From positions 62,001 to 126,000 of the forward strand of contig NZ_QXGR01000008.1 of the NCBI RefSeq assembly GCF_003604195.1: a DNA stretch of 64,000 bases, read 5' to 3'. Below are positions 27,163-34,945 of the stretch, piece after piece. The stretch's first letter is position 1. Every line of letters begins with the position of its first letter. The stretch comes from Simplicispira lacusdiani (lineage in GTDB: Bacteria; Pseudomonadota; Gammaproteobacteria; Burkholderiales; Burkholderiaceae_C). Made by a program: the position numbers and the translations under genes. A model generated the notes under the pieces. That model was not told the origin of the DNA, did not search any database, and saw only the letters and a program-made list of their open reading frames with translations.

Positions 27163-27480
27163 ATGGGTGAAACCTCGACCAACGACCAGCCAGCGGCATC
27201 GCCGCTGCTGGATACACGCGAGCTCAGCAAGCTGCACTGGCGCTGCCGGCGCGGCCTGCTGGAGAACGATCTGTTCATCGAGCGGTTCTTCACCCGTTTC
27301 GAGTCCGGACTGACCCGGCGCCATGCCGAGGGACTCACGGCGCTGATGGACCTTTCGGACAACGACCTGCTGGACCTCCTGCTGCGCAGGCGCGAACCGG
27401 AAGGCGCATTGAACACCCCGCCGGTATGCGAAGTACTCGGCATGCTCAGACAGAGTGGCGCGCATGCGGCGCACACCTGA
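27163..27480 (+). CDS. sdhE: FAD assembly factor SdhE
   Basis: A 105-residue member of the SdhE/CptB (DUF339) family, which promotes covalent flavinylation of SdhA. The conserved surface motif is CRRGLLENDLFIERFF (RRGxxExD type, about residues 28-43), followed by a helical bundle LMDLSDNDLLDLLLRR. An N-terminal extension of about 20 residues and a C-terminal tail make it slightly longer than E. coli SdhE (88). It sits between sdhB and gltA in the operon. Confidence 0.93.
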   Translation: MGETSTNDQPAASPLLDTRELSKLHWRCRRGLLENDLFIERFFTRFESGLTRRHAEGLTALMDLSDNDLLDLLLRRREPEGALNTPPVCEVLGMLRQSGAHAAHT

Positions 27481-27537
27481 ACCGTCACAGTGGATTAACC
27501 AGACCGGATCATCGGAAACCTCAACAAGGACGCAACA

Positions 27538-28845
27538 ATGAAGCTAGCTGACAACAAAGCCACCCTGTCGTTCAGTAACGGCAGCCCCAGCGTGGAAATG
27601 CCGGTCTACCAGGGCAGCATCGGCCCTGACGTGATCGACATCCGCAAGCTGTACGCACAGACCGGCATGTTCACCTACGACCCGGGGTTCCTGTCCACGG
27701 CCTCGTGCCAGTCCGCCATCACCTACATCGATGGCGACAAGGGCGAGCTGCTATACCGCGGCTACCCCATCGAGCAGCTGGCCACCCACTGCGACTACCT
27801 CGACACCTGCTACCTGCTGCTGAAGGGCGAACTGCCCAACACCGCCGAGCGCGCCGACTTCCACAAGCGCGTGCTGCAGCACACCATGGTGAACGAGCAG
27901 ATGCAGTTCTTCCTGCGTGGTTTCCGCCGCGACGCACACCCCATGGCCGTGCTGACCGGCCTGGTGGGCGCCATGTCGGCCTTCTACCACGACAGCACCG
28001 ACATCAACAACCCGCAGCACCGCGACATCGCCGCGATCCGCCTGATCGCCAAGATGCCCACGCTGGTGGCCATGGCCTACAAGTACGGCAAGGGCGAGCC
28101 CTACATGTACCCCCGCAACGACCTGTCCTACGCAGGCAACTTCCTGCGCATGATGTTCGGCACGCCCTGCGAAGACTACAAGGTGAATCCGGTCATCGAG
28201 CGCGCCATGGACCGCATCTTCATCCTGCACGCCGACCACGAGCAGAACGCATCCACCTCCACCGTGCGCCTGTGCGGCTCCTCGGGTACCAACCCGTTCG
28301 CCGCCATCTCCGCTGGCGTGGCCTGCCTGTGGGGCCCTGCCCACGGCGGCGCCAACGAGGCCTGCCTGAACATGCTGGAAGAAATCCAGGCCATGGGCGG
28401 CGTGTCCAAGGTCGGCGAGTTCATGGAAAAGGTCAAGGACAAGAACTCCGGCGTCAAGCTGATGGGCTTCGGTCACCGCGTGTACAAGAACTACGACCCC
28501 CGCGCCAAGCTCATGCAGGAAACCTGCAACGAAGTGCTGGCCGAGCTGGGCCTGGAAAACGATCCGCTGTTCAAGCTGGCCAAGGAACTGGAAAAGATCG
28601 CCCTGGAAGACGACTACTTCGTGCAGCGCAAGCTCTACCCGAACGTGGACTTCTACTCCGGCATCGTGCAGCGCGCCATCGGCATCCCGGTGAACCTGTT
28701 CACCGGCATCTTCGCCCTGGCCCGCACCGTGGGCTGGATCGCCCAGCTCAACGAAATGATCAGCGACCCCGAGTACAAGATCGGCCGTCCGCGCCAGCTG
28801 TTCACGGGCTCCGTGCGCCGCGACGTCAAGCCGCTGGGCAACTGA
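27538..28845 (+). CDS. gltA: Citrate synthase (type II)
   Basis: Condenses oxaloacetate and acetyl-CoA. 435 residues, the size of hexameric NADH-sensitive type II enzymes. Active-site segments: [16 protein letters not shown] (about residues 264-279), [17 protein letters not shown] (about 311-327), and [20 protein letters not shown] near 365 with the catalytic Asp. Good ribosome-binding site (AAGGACGCAACA). Last gene of the sdh-gltA block and followed by a strong terminator. Confidence 0.97.
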   Translation: MKLADNKATLSFSNGSPSVEMPVYQGSIGPDVIDIRKLYAQTGMFTYDPGFLSTASCQSAITYIDGDKGELLYRGYPIEQLATHCDYLDTCYLLLKGELPNTAERADFHKRVLQHTMVNEQMQFFLRGFRRDAHPMAVLTGLVGAMSAFYHDSTDINNPQHRDIAAIRLIAKMPTLVAMAYKYGKGEPYMYPRNDLSYAGNFLRMMFGTPCEDYKVNPVIERAMDRIFILHADHEQNASTSTVRLCGSSGTNPFAAISAGVACLWGPAHGGANEACLNMLEEIQAMGGVSKVGEFMEKVKDKNSGVKLMGFGHRVYKNYDPRAKLMQETCNEVLAELGLENDPLFKLAKELEKIALEDDYFVQRKLYPNVDFYSGIVQRAIGIPVNLFTGIFALARTVGWIAQLNEMISDPEYKIGRPRQLFTGSVRRDVKPLGN

Positions 28846-28876
28846 TACAGCGGCGCCCTGGCGCCGCCCTGCCCCG

Positions 28877-28906
28877 AAAAACCCGCCGCGAACCGGCGGG
28901 TTTTTT
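28877..28906 (+). terminator. Intrinsic terminator of the sdh-gltA transcript
   Basis: Stem AACCCGCCG/CGGCGGGTT with a short loop followed by a T-run, 31 bases after the gltA stop. A-rich sequence on the other side lets it work for the convergent radical SAM gene as well. Confidence 0.92.
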
Positions 28907-28915
28907 CTTGCAGCA

Positions 28916-30067
28916 TCAGAACAGGCAACCCTGGCCCCGCGCGAGCGCAGGGCGGTACTGCGATGCGTCCAGCGCCTGGCGCTCCCGGTCCAGCCCAAGG
29001 CGCCGACAGGCCGCCGCGAAACGCTGGCGCAACAGGTCGGCCCACAGACCACTGCCACGCATGCGCGTGGCGAAGTGGCTGTCGTAGCTGCGGCCGGCCG
29101 CGCGCTGCGCGCCGCCAATGCCGTGCAGGTCCTGCACCCGCGCCATCACCCGCTGCGCGCGCTGGGGGTAGTGCAGCGCCAGCCACTCGCGGAACAGCGG
29201 GTCCAGCTCCCAGGGCAGGCGCAGCACGGTGTAGAAGGCACTGCGCGCGCCCGCATCGGCGGCCGCTTCCAGCACCTGCTCCATGTCCTCGTTGATGAAG
29301 GGAATTTGCGGCGCCACGCTCACCCCCACCGGCACGCCCGCCTCGGCCAGCGCGCGGATGGTGCGCAGCCGCCGATGCGGCGCCGCCGCGCGGGGCTCCA
29401 GACGGCGCGCCAGCACCGGGTCCAGCGTGGTGATGGTGACATACGCCGCCGCGAGCCGGCGCGCCGCCAGCGGCGCCAGCAGGTCCAGGTCGCGCTCCAC
29501 GCCGCTGGACTTGGTGATGAGGTAGAACGGGTGCCTCGCATCGCGCAGCACCTCGATCACGGCGCGCGTGAGCCGCAGCTCGCGCTCCACGGGCTGGTAA
29601 CAATCCGTCGCCGAGCCGATGCACAGCCCGCGCACGGCATGGCCCGGCCGGGCCAGTTCCCGCCGCAGCAGTTCGGCGACGTTGTGCTTGGCGATGATCT
29701 GCGTCTCGAAATCCAGCCCCGGCGACAGGTTGAGGTAGCTGTGCGTAGGCCGGGCATAGCAATAGATGCAGCCATGCTCACAGCCCCGGTAGGGGTTGAC
29801 CGAATACTCAAAGCCGACGTCGGGTGAGTCGTTGGCGCACAGGGCGCTGCGCGCGGTCTCGAAGTGGACGGTGGTGGCCTGGGGCGCGGGCGCATCGGCC
29901 GGCACACCCACCTCCCCCCAGCCGTCGTCGAAGACCTCGCGCTGGTCCCGCGCGAAACGGTGCGCCAGCGCCGTGGCGGCGCCCCGGCCCCGGATGGCCC
30001 GCAGCGGCACCCGCACCTCGGGCACGGGGCCGGGCGCTGGATCGTCGGAAGGAAATGGATCATGCAT
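28916..30067 (-). CDS. PA0069-family radical SAM protein
   Basis: 383 residues. The radical SAM cluster motif is in GCEHGCIYCYARPTHSYL (CxxxCxxC, about residues 94-111), preceded by NPYRG, as in spore-photoproduct-lyase-like proteins of the PA0069/Rv2578c family. The reaction is unknown; a DNA-repair role is suspected. A LexA-like box directly abuts the start codon, supporting SOS control. The start is uncertain: the ATG has no ribosome-binding site because the box occupies that position, so translation may begin at a GTG about 15 codons inside. Monocistronic, converging on gltA. Confidence 0.85.
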   Translation of the reverse strand: MHDPFPSDDPAPGPVPEVRVPLRAIRGRGAATALAHRFARDQREVFDDGWGEVGVPADAPAPQATTVHFETARSALCANDSPDVGFEYSVNPYRGCEHGCIYCYARPTHSYLNLSPGLDFETQIIAKHNVAELLRRELARPGHAVRGLCIGSATDCYQPVERELRLTRAVIEVLRDARHPFYLITKSSGVERDLDLLAPLAARRLAAAYVTITTLDPVLARRLEPRAAAPHRRLRTIRALAEAGVPVGVSVAPQIPFINEDMEQVLEAAADAGARSAFYTVLRLPWELDPLFREWLALHYPQRAQRVMARVQDLHGIGGAQRAAGRSYDSHFATRMRGSGLWADLLRQRFAAACRRLGLDRERQALDASQYRPALARGQGCLF

Positions 30068-30086
30068 ACTGTATAAATATACATAT
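30067..30086 (-). promoter_or_regulatory. LexA-like SOS box at the radical SAM gene
   Basis: TACTGTATAAATATACATAT matches the LexA consensus TACTGTATATATATACAGTA at 16 of 20 positions (CTG-N10-CAT instead of CAG). It lies directly against the start codon, where bound LexA would block transcription. Confidence 0.65.
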
Positions 30087-30185
30087 CACTGAATACCCCT
30101 GCGCGCCAAGTGCCCGTGCGCGGCAGTGCGGGATTCGCGATGGACTACAGTCCCGCCTTCTCAACCCACCCACGGAGGTAACCCC

Positions 30186-30599
30186 ATGGCGCGCAAGCCC
30201 CAGATCATCCTGTCGTCGCTCGACCTTGACCGTATCGAAGCCCTGCTGGCGGCCATCCCGGCCAGCGTCTTTCCTGGCAAGGCGGACCTGCAGGCAGAGC
30301 TGGACCGCGCCGATGTGGTGGCGCCCGAAGAAATTCCCCCCAACGTGGTAACGATGAACTCCACCGTCCAGTTCACCATCGCGGAAACCGGCAAGGACTT
30401 CTGCCTCACGCTGGTGTACCCGCGCGACCTGGACGGCAGCGCCGACCGCCTGTCGATCTTCGCGCCCGTGGGCAGCGCCCTGCTGGGCCTGTCGGTCGGC
30501 GACGAACTGGCCTGGCCCGGCCCGGGTGGCAAGGCCATGACCGTCAAGGTCAAGGAAATCGTCTACCAGCCCGAGAGCGCCGGCGAATTCCACCGCTGA
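30186..30599 (+). CDS. rnk: Regulator of nucleoside diphosphate kinase (Rnk), GreA/GreB C-terminal family
   Basis: 137 residues, the size of E. coli Rnk (136). The C-terminal GreA/B-like domain is clear: VVTMNSTVQFTIAETGK, the LVYPRDLDGSADRLSIFAPV strand region, and GSALLGLSVGDELAWPGPGG. Rnk proteins bind RNA polymerase near the secondary channel but lack the long coiled coil needed for transcript cleavage; the N-terminal helix pair here is short. The start follows GGAGGTAACCCC. The gene stands alone. Confidence 0.85.
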   Translation: MARKPQIILSSLDLDRIEALLAAIPASVFPGKADLQAELDRADVVAPEEIPPNVVTMNSTVQFTIAETGKDFCLTLVYPRDLDGSADRLSIFAPVGSALLGLSVGDELAWPGPGGKAMTVKVKEIVYQPESAGEFHR

Positions 30600-30653
30600 A
30601 ACGTGCAATCGTTCCTGTGCAGAAAAAACCACTTGGAGCGAGAATAAGCCTCC

Positions 30654-31034
30654 ATGTCCACTCCCCTGCACCACGATCCTCTGCGCGACGCACCCGCCTT
30701 CGACCCCAGCTCCACCACCGCCTTCCAGCGGCGCATGGAGAAGGCGCCGGAGTGGTTCTGCTCGTTCCTCGCCGGCAACAGCCGCGAGAAAAACCGCCTG
30801 CGCAGCGAAATGGCCGTGATGAAGGGCTCGGTGGTGTGGCTGGTGCGGCAACGCCGCCAAGGTCAGTGGAGCGCGCAGGAGCGCGCGCACCTGCGCCAAG
30901 TCATGCGCTCGGCCTCGTCAGTGAGCCCTTACCTGATCATCTGGGTGGTGCCGGGCTCGATGCTGCTGCTGCCCTTCCTGGCGTGGTTCATCGACTCGCG
31001 CCGCAAGGGCCGCACGCCCCCCGCGTTGCACTAA
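30654..31034 (+). CDS. Predicted membrane protein of unknown function (126 aa)
   Basis: I do not recognise a named family. 126 residues: a polar N-terminal half (FQRRMEKAPEWFCSFLAGNS, then a basic helix LRSEMAVMKGSVVWLVRQRR) and one or two hydrophobic segments near the C-terminus (YLIIWVVPGSMLLLPFLAWF, about residues 93-112) with a basic tail DSRRKGR. The PGS..LLPF pattern is faintly like LETM1-type membrane segments. Similar short proteins occur in Burkholderiales. The stop codon is followed at once by a terminal-repeat-like sequence. Confidence 0.65.
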   Translation: MSTPLHHDPLRDAPAFDPSSTTAFQRRMEKAPEWFCSFLAGNSREKNRLRSEMAVMKGSVVWLVRQRRQGQWSAQERAHLRQVMRSASSVSPYLIIWVVPGSMLLLPFLAWFIDSRRKGRTPPALH

Positions 31035-31062
31035 GAGCGTATTGATCGTGAACAGGTTCTAG
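31035..31062. repeat. Solo terminal-repeat-like sequence
   Basis: Read on the minus strand, CTAGAACCTGTTCACGATC resembles the ends of elements A and B (CTAGGGCCTGTTCCC; CAGAACGTGTTTACGATC). No partner end lies nearby. It directly follows a stop codon, as the complete elements do. Confidence 0.4.
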
Positions 31063-31083
31063 GGGCCGCCCTGGCGCGCCGCG

Positions 31084-32202
31084 TCAGAACCAGCCGTCCG
31101 CCAGGGCCACCAGGATGCCAGCCCCCACCAGGCTGGCCTGCCAGCGCAGCGCCAGCCACCAGGTCGGCACAGGGCGCTCCACCCACTGGTAAAGCATCCG
31201 CCCCGCCGCCAACGACAGGACGAAAGCCCCCAGCATGCCCAGCACGTTGGCCCCGACGGCCTCGGGCCAGTACAGGTGCATCAGCGCATTGGCCAGCAGG
31301 CAGACCGGGAAGTGCACCAGGAAAACCGAGTACGACATCTGCCCCAGCCGCTGCAGCCCAGCCACGCCGCGCCCGCCCGGCAGCCCCGGCGGACGCCGCA
31401 GCGCCCACACCAGGCCCAGCGCACTGACCAGCGCCACCAGGATGCGCAGCCGGAAATCCAGCGCCAGCGCCACCCCTCCCAGCGATGCCATGGCCGCCAG
31501 CCACGGGCCCGGGCGTTCGGAGTGCACGGCCCAGAAAGCCATCATCCCCAGGCCATAGGCGCCGAAGAAGTAGATGGCCCACATGTCCAGCCCCGGCTCG
31601 CGGTTGAACCACAGCAGCGAGGCCGCCGTGCCCACCACCACCAACGCCTGCGCCAGCCGGGCCCGCGGGCCCGGCGCCAGGCCCGGCAGGGCCCGCACGC
31701 CTGCCAGCAGCAGCGTGGCCAGCGCGAAAAGCTGGAAGTCGATGGCCACGTACCAGACACCGGCCGACAGCGCCTCCTCGCCCACCAGATCCTGCAGCAG
31801 CAGGGCATTGGCCAGCAATTGCGCGAGATCGGGCTCGCCCGGCACGCTGGGATGGTCGAACCAGGGCCGCACCAATGCCGCCACCAGCACGGCCAGCAGC
31901 AAGGCCACGGCATAGGGAACCACCAGGCGGACAAAGCGCCGCGCGATCTGCTGCGAAGCGCTCTCGAAGCGCGCCAGCCCCTGCGGCGCCAGGCTGGCGG
32001 CCGCCAGGTAGCCGCCCAGCACCAGGAACAGCTGCACGGCCATGCGCCCATGGTCGTAGAGCCAGGCAATGAGGCCGGGGAACCACGCCATCGCCACGTC
32101 GGACATGGGACCATAGAACGCTAAGTGGTGCCAGACGATGGTGGCGCAGGCCAGTCCCTTGAGCATGTCGATCAGGGGGCTGCGTGGGGCGGCGGAAGAC
32201 AT
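31084..32202 (-). CDS. Acyltransferase 3 family membrane protein
   Basis: A 372-residue polytopic inner-membrane protein of the acyltransferase-3 (OafA/YrhL-like) family, which O-acylates carbohydrates of lipopolysaccharide, peptidoglycan or other glycans. N-terminal LIDMLKGLACATIVWHHLAF contains the conserved His; a second signature is QLFLVLGGYLAA (about 57-68) with the F(L/I)xxSGY-like pattern altered to VLGGY. About ten hydrophobic segments follow. No glycan operon is adjacent, so the acceptor is unknown. The start follows a GGAGGAGGGAGG tract. Confidence 0.83.
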   Translation of the reverse strand: MSSAAPRSPLIDMLKGLACATIVWHHLAFYGPMSDVAMAWFPGLIAWLYDHGRMAVQLFLVLGGYLAAASLAPQGLARFESASQQIARRFVRLVVPYAVALLLAVLVAALVRPWFDHPSVPGEPDLAQLLANALLLQDLVGEEALSAGVWYVAIDFQLFALATLLLAGVRALPGLAPGPRARLAQALVVVGTAASLLWFNREPGLDMWAIYFFGAYGLGMMAFWAVHSERPGPWLAAMASLGGVALALDFRLRILVALVSALGLVWALRRPPGLPGGRGVAGLQRLGQMSYSVFLVHFPVCLLANALMHLYWPEAVGANVLGMLGAFVLSLAAGRMLYQWVERPVPTWWLALRWQASLVGAGILVALADGWF

Positions 32203-32327
32203 GCGTGGCGGCGTTCGTGGAGGAGGGAGGCCACCGGGCGCGCGCCCAGGCCGGGGTGGGCACAGCGGCGCCCAAAGTGGTGAATTTTAGCATTTTCGGG
32301 CTTTTTGTCATGCCTGTCATGCGCGAG

Positions 32328-32347
32328 CAGCTATTAAATAAATAGCA
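32328..32347. repeat. Short AT-rich dispersed repeat, copy 4
   Basis: GAGCAGCTATTAAATAAATA carries the CAGCTATTA end of the family, between the divergent acyltransferase and amt genes, about 45 bases upstream of the sigma-54 promoter. Confidence 0.45.
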
Positions 32348-32390
32348 CGCAAAACCATCTTGGGGCACACCCCAACGCTACGCCCTTGTA

Positions 32391-32406
32391 TGGCGCAGTT
32401 TTTGCT
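32391..32406 (+). promoter_or_regulatory. Sigma-54 promoter of amt
   Basis: TGGCGCAGTTTTTGCT fits the -24/-12 consensus TGGCAC-N5-TTGCT with the invariant GG-N10-GC spacing. It is 74 bases before the amt ATG. A partial NtrC-like dyad TGCACC-N5-GGTTCA lies at 32442-32458. Nitrogen-limited expression is inferred. Confidence 0.65.
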
Positions 32407-32479
32407 TTGTTTCAGTGCAAATCTGGCACAAGCCCCGCGCATGCACCAGAACGGTTCAATTCAAGGCACAAGGGAAATC

Positions 32480-33682
32480 ATGGAATCACTCAAACAGGGC
32501 ACGGACACGCTGTTCATCCTGCTCGGCGCCATCATGGTTCTGGCCATGCACGCCGGGTTCGCGTTTCTGGAGCTGGGCACCGTCCGCAAGAAAAACCAGG
32601 TGAATGCCCTGGTGAAGATCCTCGTCGATTTCTCGGTGTCCACCGTGGTGTACTTCGCCGTGGGCTACAGCGTGGCCTATGGCACGCACTTCTTCGTGGG
32701 CGCGGAAACCCTGGTGCTGCAGAGCGGCTACGGGCTGGTGAAGTTCTTCTTTTTGCTGACCTTCGCCGCCGCCATTCCGGCCATCGTCTCGGGCGGCATC
32801 GCCGAGCGCGCCAAGTTCTGGCCCCAACTGCTGGCAACGGCCGCCATCGTCGGCCTGGTCTACCCCTTCTTCGAGGGCATCGCCTGGAACCAGCATTTCG
32901 GCGTGCAGGCCTGGATCAAGGCCGTGACGGGCGAGGAGTTCCATGACTTCGCGGGCTCCATCGTGGTGCACGCCGTGGGCGGCTGGATCGCCCTGCCCGC
33001 CGTGCTGCTGCTGGGCTCGCGCTCCAACCGCTACCGCAAGGACGGCGCCGTTTCGGCGCACCCACCGTCGAGCATCCCCTTCCTGGCGCTGGGCTCGTGG
33101 ATTCTGGTGGTCGGCTGGTTCGGCTTCAACGTGATGAGCGCGCAGACGCTGGACAAGATCTCCGGCTTGGTCGCCGTCAACTCCCTCATGGCCATGGTGG
33201 GCGGAACGCTGGCGGCGCTGGTGCTGGGCAAGAACGACCCCGGCTTCGTGCACAACGGCCCGCTGGCCGGCCTGGTGGCCGTGTGCGCGGGCTCCGACCT
33301 CATGCACCCGCTCGGTGCCCTGGTGGTGGGCGCGGTGGCCGGCTGCATCTTCGTGGTGATGTTCACGCTCACACAGAACCGCTGGAAGATCGACGATGTG
33401 CTGGGCGTATGGCCCCTGCACGGCCTGTGCGGCACCTGGGGCGGCCTGGCGGCGGGCATCTTCGGCAGCAAGGCCCTGGGCGGCCTGGGTGGCGTGACCT
33501 TCAGCGGCCAGCTCATCGGCACCGCCATGGGCGCCACCTGGGCCGTGCTGGGCGGTGCCCTGGTCTACGGCGCCCTCAAGGCCACGCTGGGCCTACGCCT
33601 GTCGCAGGAAGAGGAATACGACGGCGCCGACCTGTCCATCCACAAGATCAGCGCCACGCCCGACCGCGAGGTGAGCTGGTAA
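32480..33682 (+). CDS. amt: Ammonium transporter
   Basis: A 400-residue Amt/MEP/Rh channel with about eleven transmembrane helices, importing ammonium across the inner membrane. Recognisable segments: HAGFAFLELGTVRKKNQVNA (about 24-43), FFEGIAWNQHFG, DFAGSIVVHAVGGWIALPA (about 155-173) with a conserved pore His, and the second histidine region GVWPLHGLCGTWGGLAAGIF. There is no N-terminal signal peptide as in E. coli AmtB. glnK, the usual partner, is not adjacent. The start was set at MESLKQGTD with AGGGAAATC upstream. Confidence 0.93.
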   Translation: MESLKQGTDTLFILLGAIMVLAMHAGFAFLELGTVRKKNQVNALVKILVDFSVSTVVYFAVGYSVAYGTHFFVGAETLVLQSGYGLVKFFFLLTFAAAIPAIVSGGIAERAKFWPQLLATAAIVGLVYPFFEGIAWNQHFGVQAWIKAVTGEEFHDFAGSIVVHAVGGWIALPAVLLLGSRSNRYRKDGAVSAHPPSSIPFLALGSWILVVGWFGFNVMSAQTLDKISGLVAVNSLMAMVGGTLAALVLGKNDPGFVHNGPLAGLVAVCAGSDLMHPLGALVVGAVAGCIFVVMFTLTQNRWKIDDVLGVWPLHGLCGTWGGLAAGIFGSKALGGLGGVTFSGQLIGTAMGATWAVLGGALVYGALKATLGLRLSQEEEYDGADLSIHKISATPDREVSW

Positions 33683-33683
33683 C

Positions 33684-34643
33684 TCAGCCCGCCGGCTGCT
33701 GGGCCGCCAGCCACAGCGTGATAGCCTGCTGGTCCGTCATCGTGCGCACCTGCTGGTAGGCCCACTCGGCCTCGGGGAAGCGCCGGCGCAGCAGGTTGAG
33801 CCACTGCTTGAGCCGGCCAGCGCGTTGGCGCGCCTCCAGGCCGTCGCACACCAGCCGCCAGAAGTCGCCCAGGTGCGGCAGCAGGTCGGCCCACAGCACC
33901 ACGTCGCTGCCCGGCCGACCGGCATCGGCCGCGCGCAGGGCACGCGCCAGTCCGGGGTCGGCCACGATGCCGCGCCCCAGCATCAGCGCCTCGCAGCCCG
34001 AGACCGCGCGGCAGCGCCGGGCGTCCTCCACCGTCCAGATCTCGCCATTGGCCACCACCGGCACCGCCACCGCCGCGCGGATGGCCGGAATCTGCTCCCA
34101 ATACGCGGGCGGCCGGTAGCCGTCCACCTTGGTGCGCGCATGCACCACGATCTCGCACGCACCACCCGCTTCCATGGCCTGGGCGCATTCGCGCGCCAGG
34201 CTGGCGTCGTCGTAGCCCAGGCGCATCTTGGCCGACACCGGCAGGTGCGCCGGCACCGCGCGGCGCACCGCCCCCACCACGGCGGCAATGCGCTCGGGCT
34301 CGCGCAGCAGCGCCGCGCCGCCGCCATGGCGGTTCACCACCTTGGCCGGGCAGCCGAAGTTCAGGTCGATGCCCTCGGGCCCCAGCGCGGCCAGCCGCGC
34401 GGCGTTCTCGGCCATGCACACCGGGTCCGAGCCCAGCAACTGCGCGCGCACCGGCACGCCGGCCAGCGTGCGCCCGCCGTGGTTCAGCTCGGGCACGTAG
34501 CGCAGGAACACCTTGTCGGGCAGCAGCGTGCCGGTGATGCGGATGAATTCCGACACGCACCGGTCCACGCCGCCCACCCGGGTCAGCACATCGCGCAGCA
34601 CGAAATCGAGAAGGCCCTCCATGGGGGCCAGGAGCAGGGTCAT
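33684..34643 (-). CDS. dusC: tRNA-dihydrouridine(16) synthase DusC
   Basis: Flavin-dependent reduction of uridine in the tRNA D-loop. 319 residues (E. coli DusC 315). LLLAPMEGLLDFVLRDVL starts the TIM barrel; the catalytic cysteine is in GIDLNFGCPAKVVNRHGGGA (Cys at about residue 98), and MRLGYDD, VHARTKVDGYRPPAYWE and VVANGEIW continue the family pattern. MEGLLD and ARTKVDGY favour DusC over DusA/B. It converges on amt with a single base between the stop codons. Confidence 0.92.
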   Translation of the reverse strand: MTLLLAPMEGLLDFVLRDVLTRVGGVDRCVSEFIRITGTLLPDKVFLRYVPELNHGGRTLAGVPVRAQLLGSDPVCMAENAARLAALGPEGIDLNFGCPAKVVNRHGGGAALLREPERIAAVVGAVRRAVPAHLPVSAKMRLGYDDASLARECAQAMEAGGACEIVVHARTKVDGYRPPAYWEQIPAIRAAVAVPVVANGEIWTVEDARRCRAVSGCEALMLGRGIVADPGLARALRAADAGRPGSDVVLWADLLPHLGDFWRLVCDGLEARQRAGRLKQWLNLLRRRFPEAEWAYQQVRTMTDQQAITLWLAAQQPAG

Positions 34644-34685
34644 GGTGGGTGGTTCGGGGGGGCAGGTGGCAATGCCTCGGCCATG

Positions 34686-34750
34686 GATTTTAATAAAAAT
34701 GGACTCCAGGCCAATAGATACAAGCGCTATTAGCTACTATTTTAGTAGCA
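34686..34750. repeat. Short AT-rich dispersed repeat, copy 5
   Basis: ATTTTAATAAAAATGGACTC then AATAGATACAAGCGCTATTA and GCTACTATTTTAGTAGC. It lies upstream of the dusC start on its coding strand. The rest of this gap (34751-34873) has no supported gene. Confidence 0.6.
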
Positions 34751-34873
34751 ATCATTCACCCTGCACATTTGGTATCTTGGTGGAATGGTCTATCAGCGGG
34801 GAGGAATGGCTCACGTCACGAAGATCGACGGCTGGCGGCTAGAAGCAGCCGGTGACGGCTACTGAAAGCGGGC

Positions 34874-34945
34874 GCCCAACATCGAAGCTCAGCGGGCGGA
34901 CAAAAACGCAATTTTTGGCCGGTCCGCTGGGCCGTATTGTTGGGT
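34874..34945 (-). other. attC recombination site of an integron cassette
   Basis: Read on the minus strand, 8 bases after the cassette gene stop: R'' ACCCAAC (RYYYAAC), R' GTTGGGC (GTTRRRY), 72 bp apart end to end, with imperfectly complementary inner arms (GGCCCAGCGGACC against GTCCGCCCGCTGAGC) around a central AAAAATTGCGTTTTT. Size, orientation and core sites are those of a canonical attC. Confidence 0.82.

Noticed and set aside
32424..32440. Second sigma-54 promoter at TGGCACAAGCCCCGCG
   Set aside because: The -24 half is perfect, but the -12 half (CCGCG) departs from TTGCT; the upstream candidate fits both halves.
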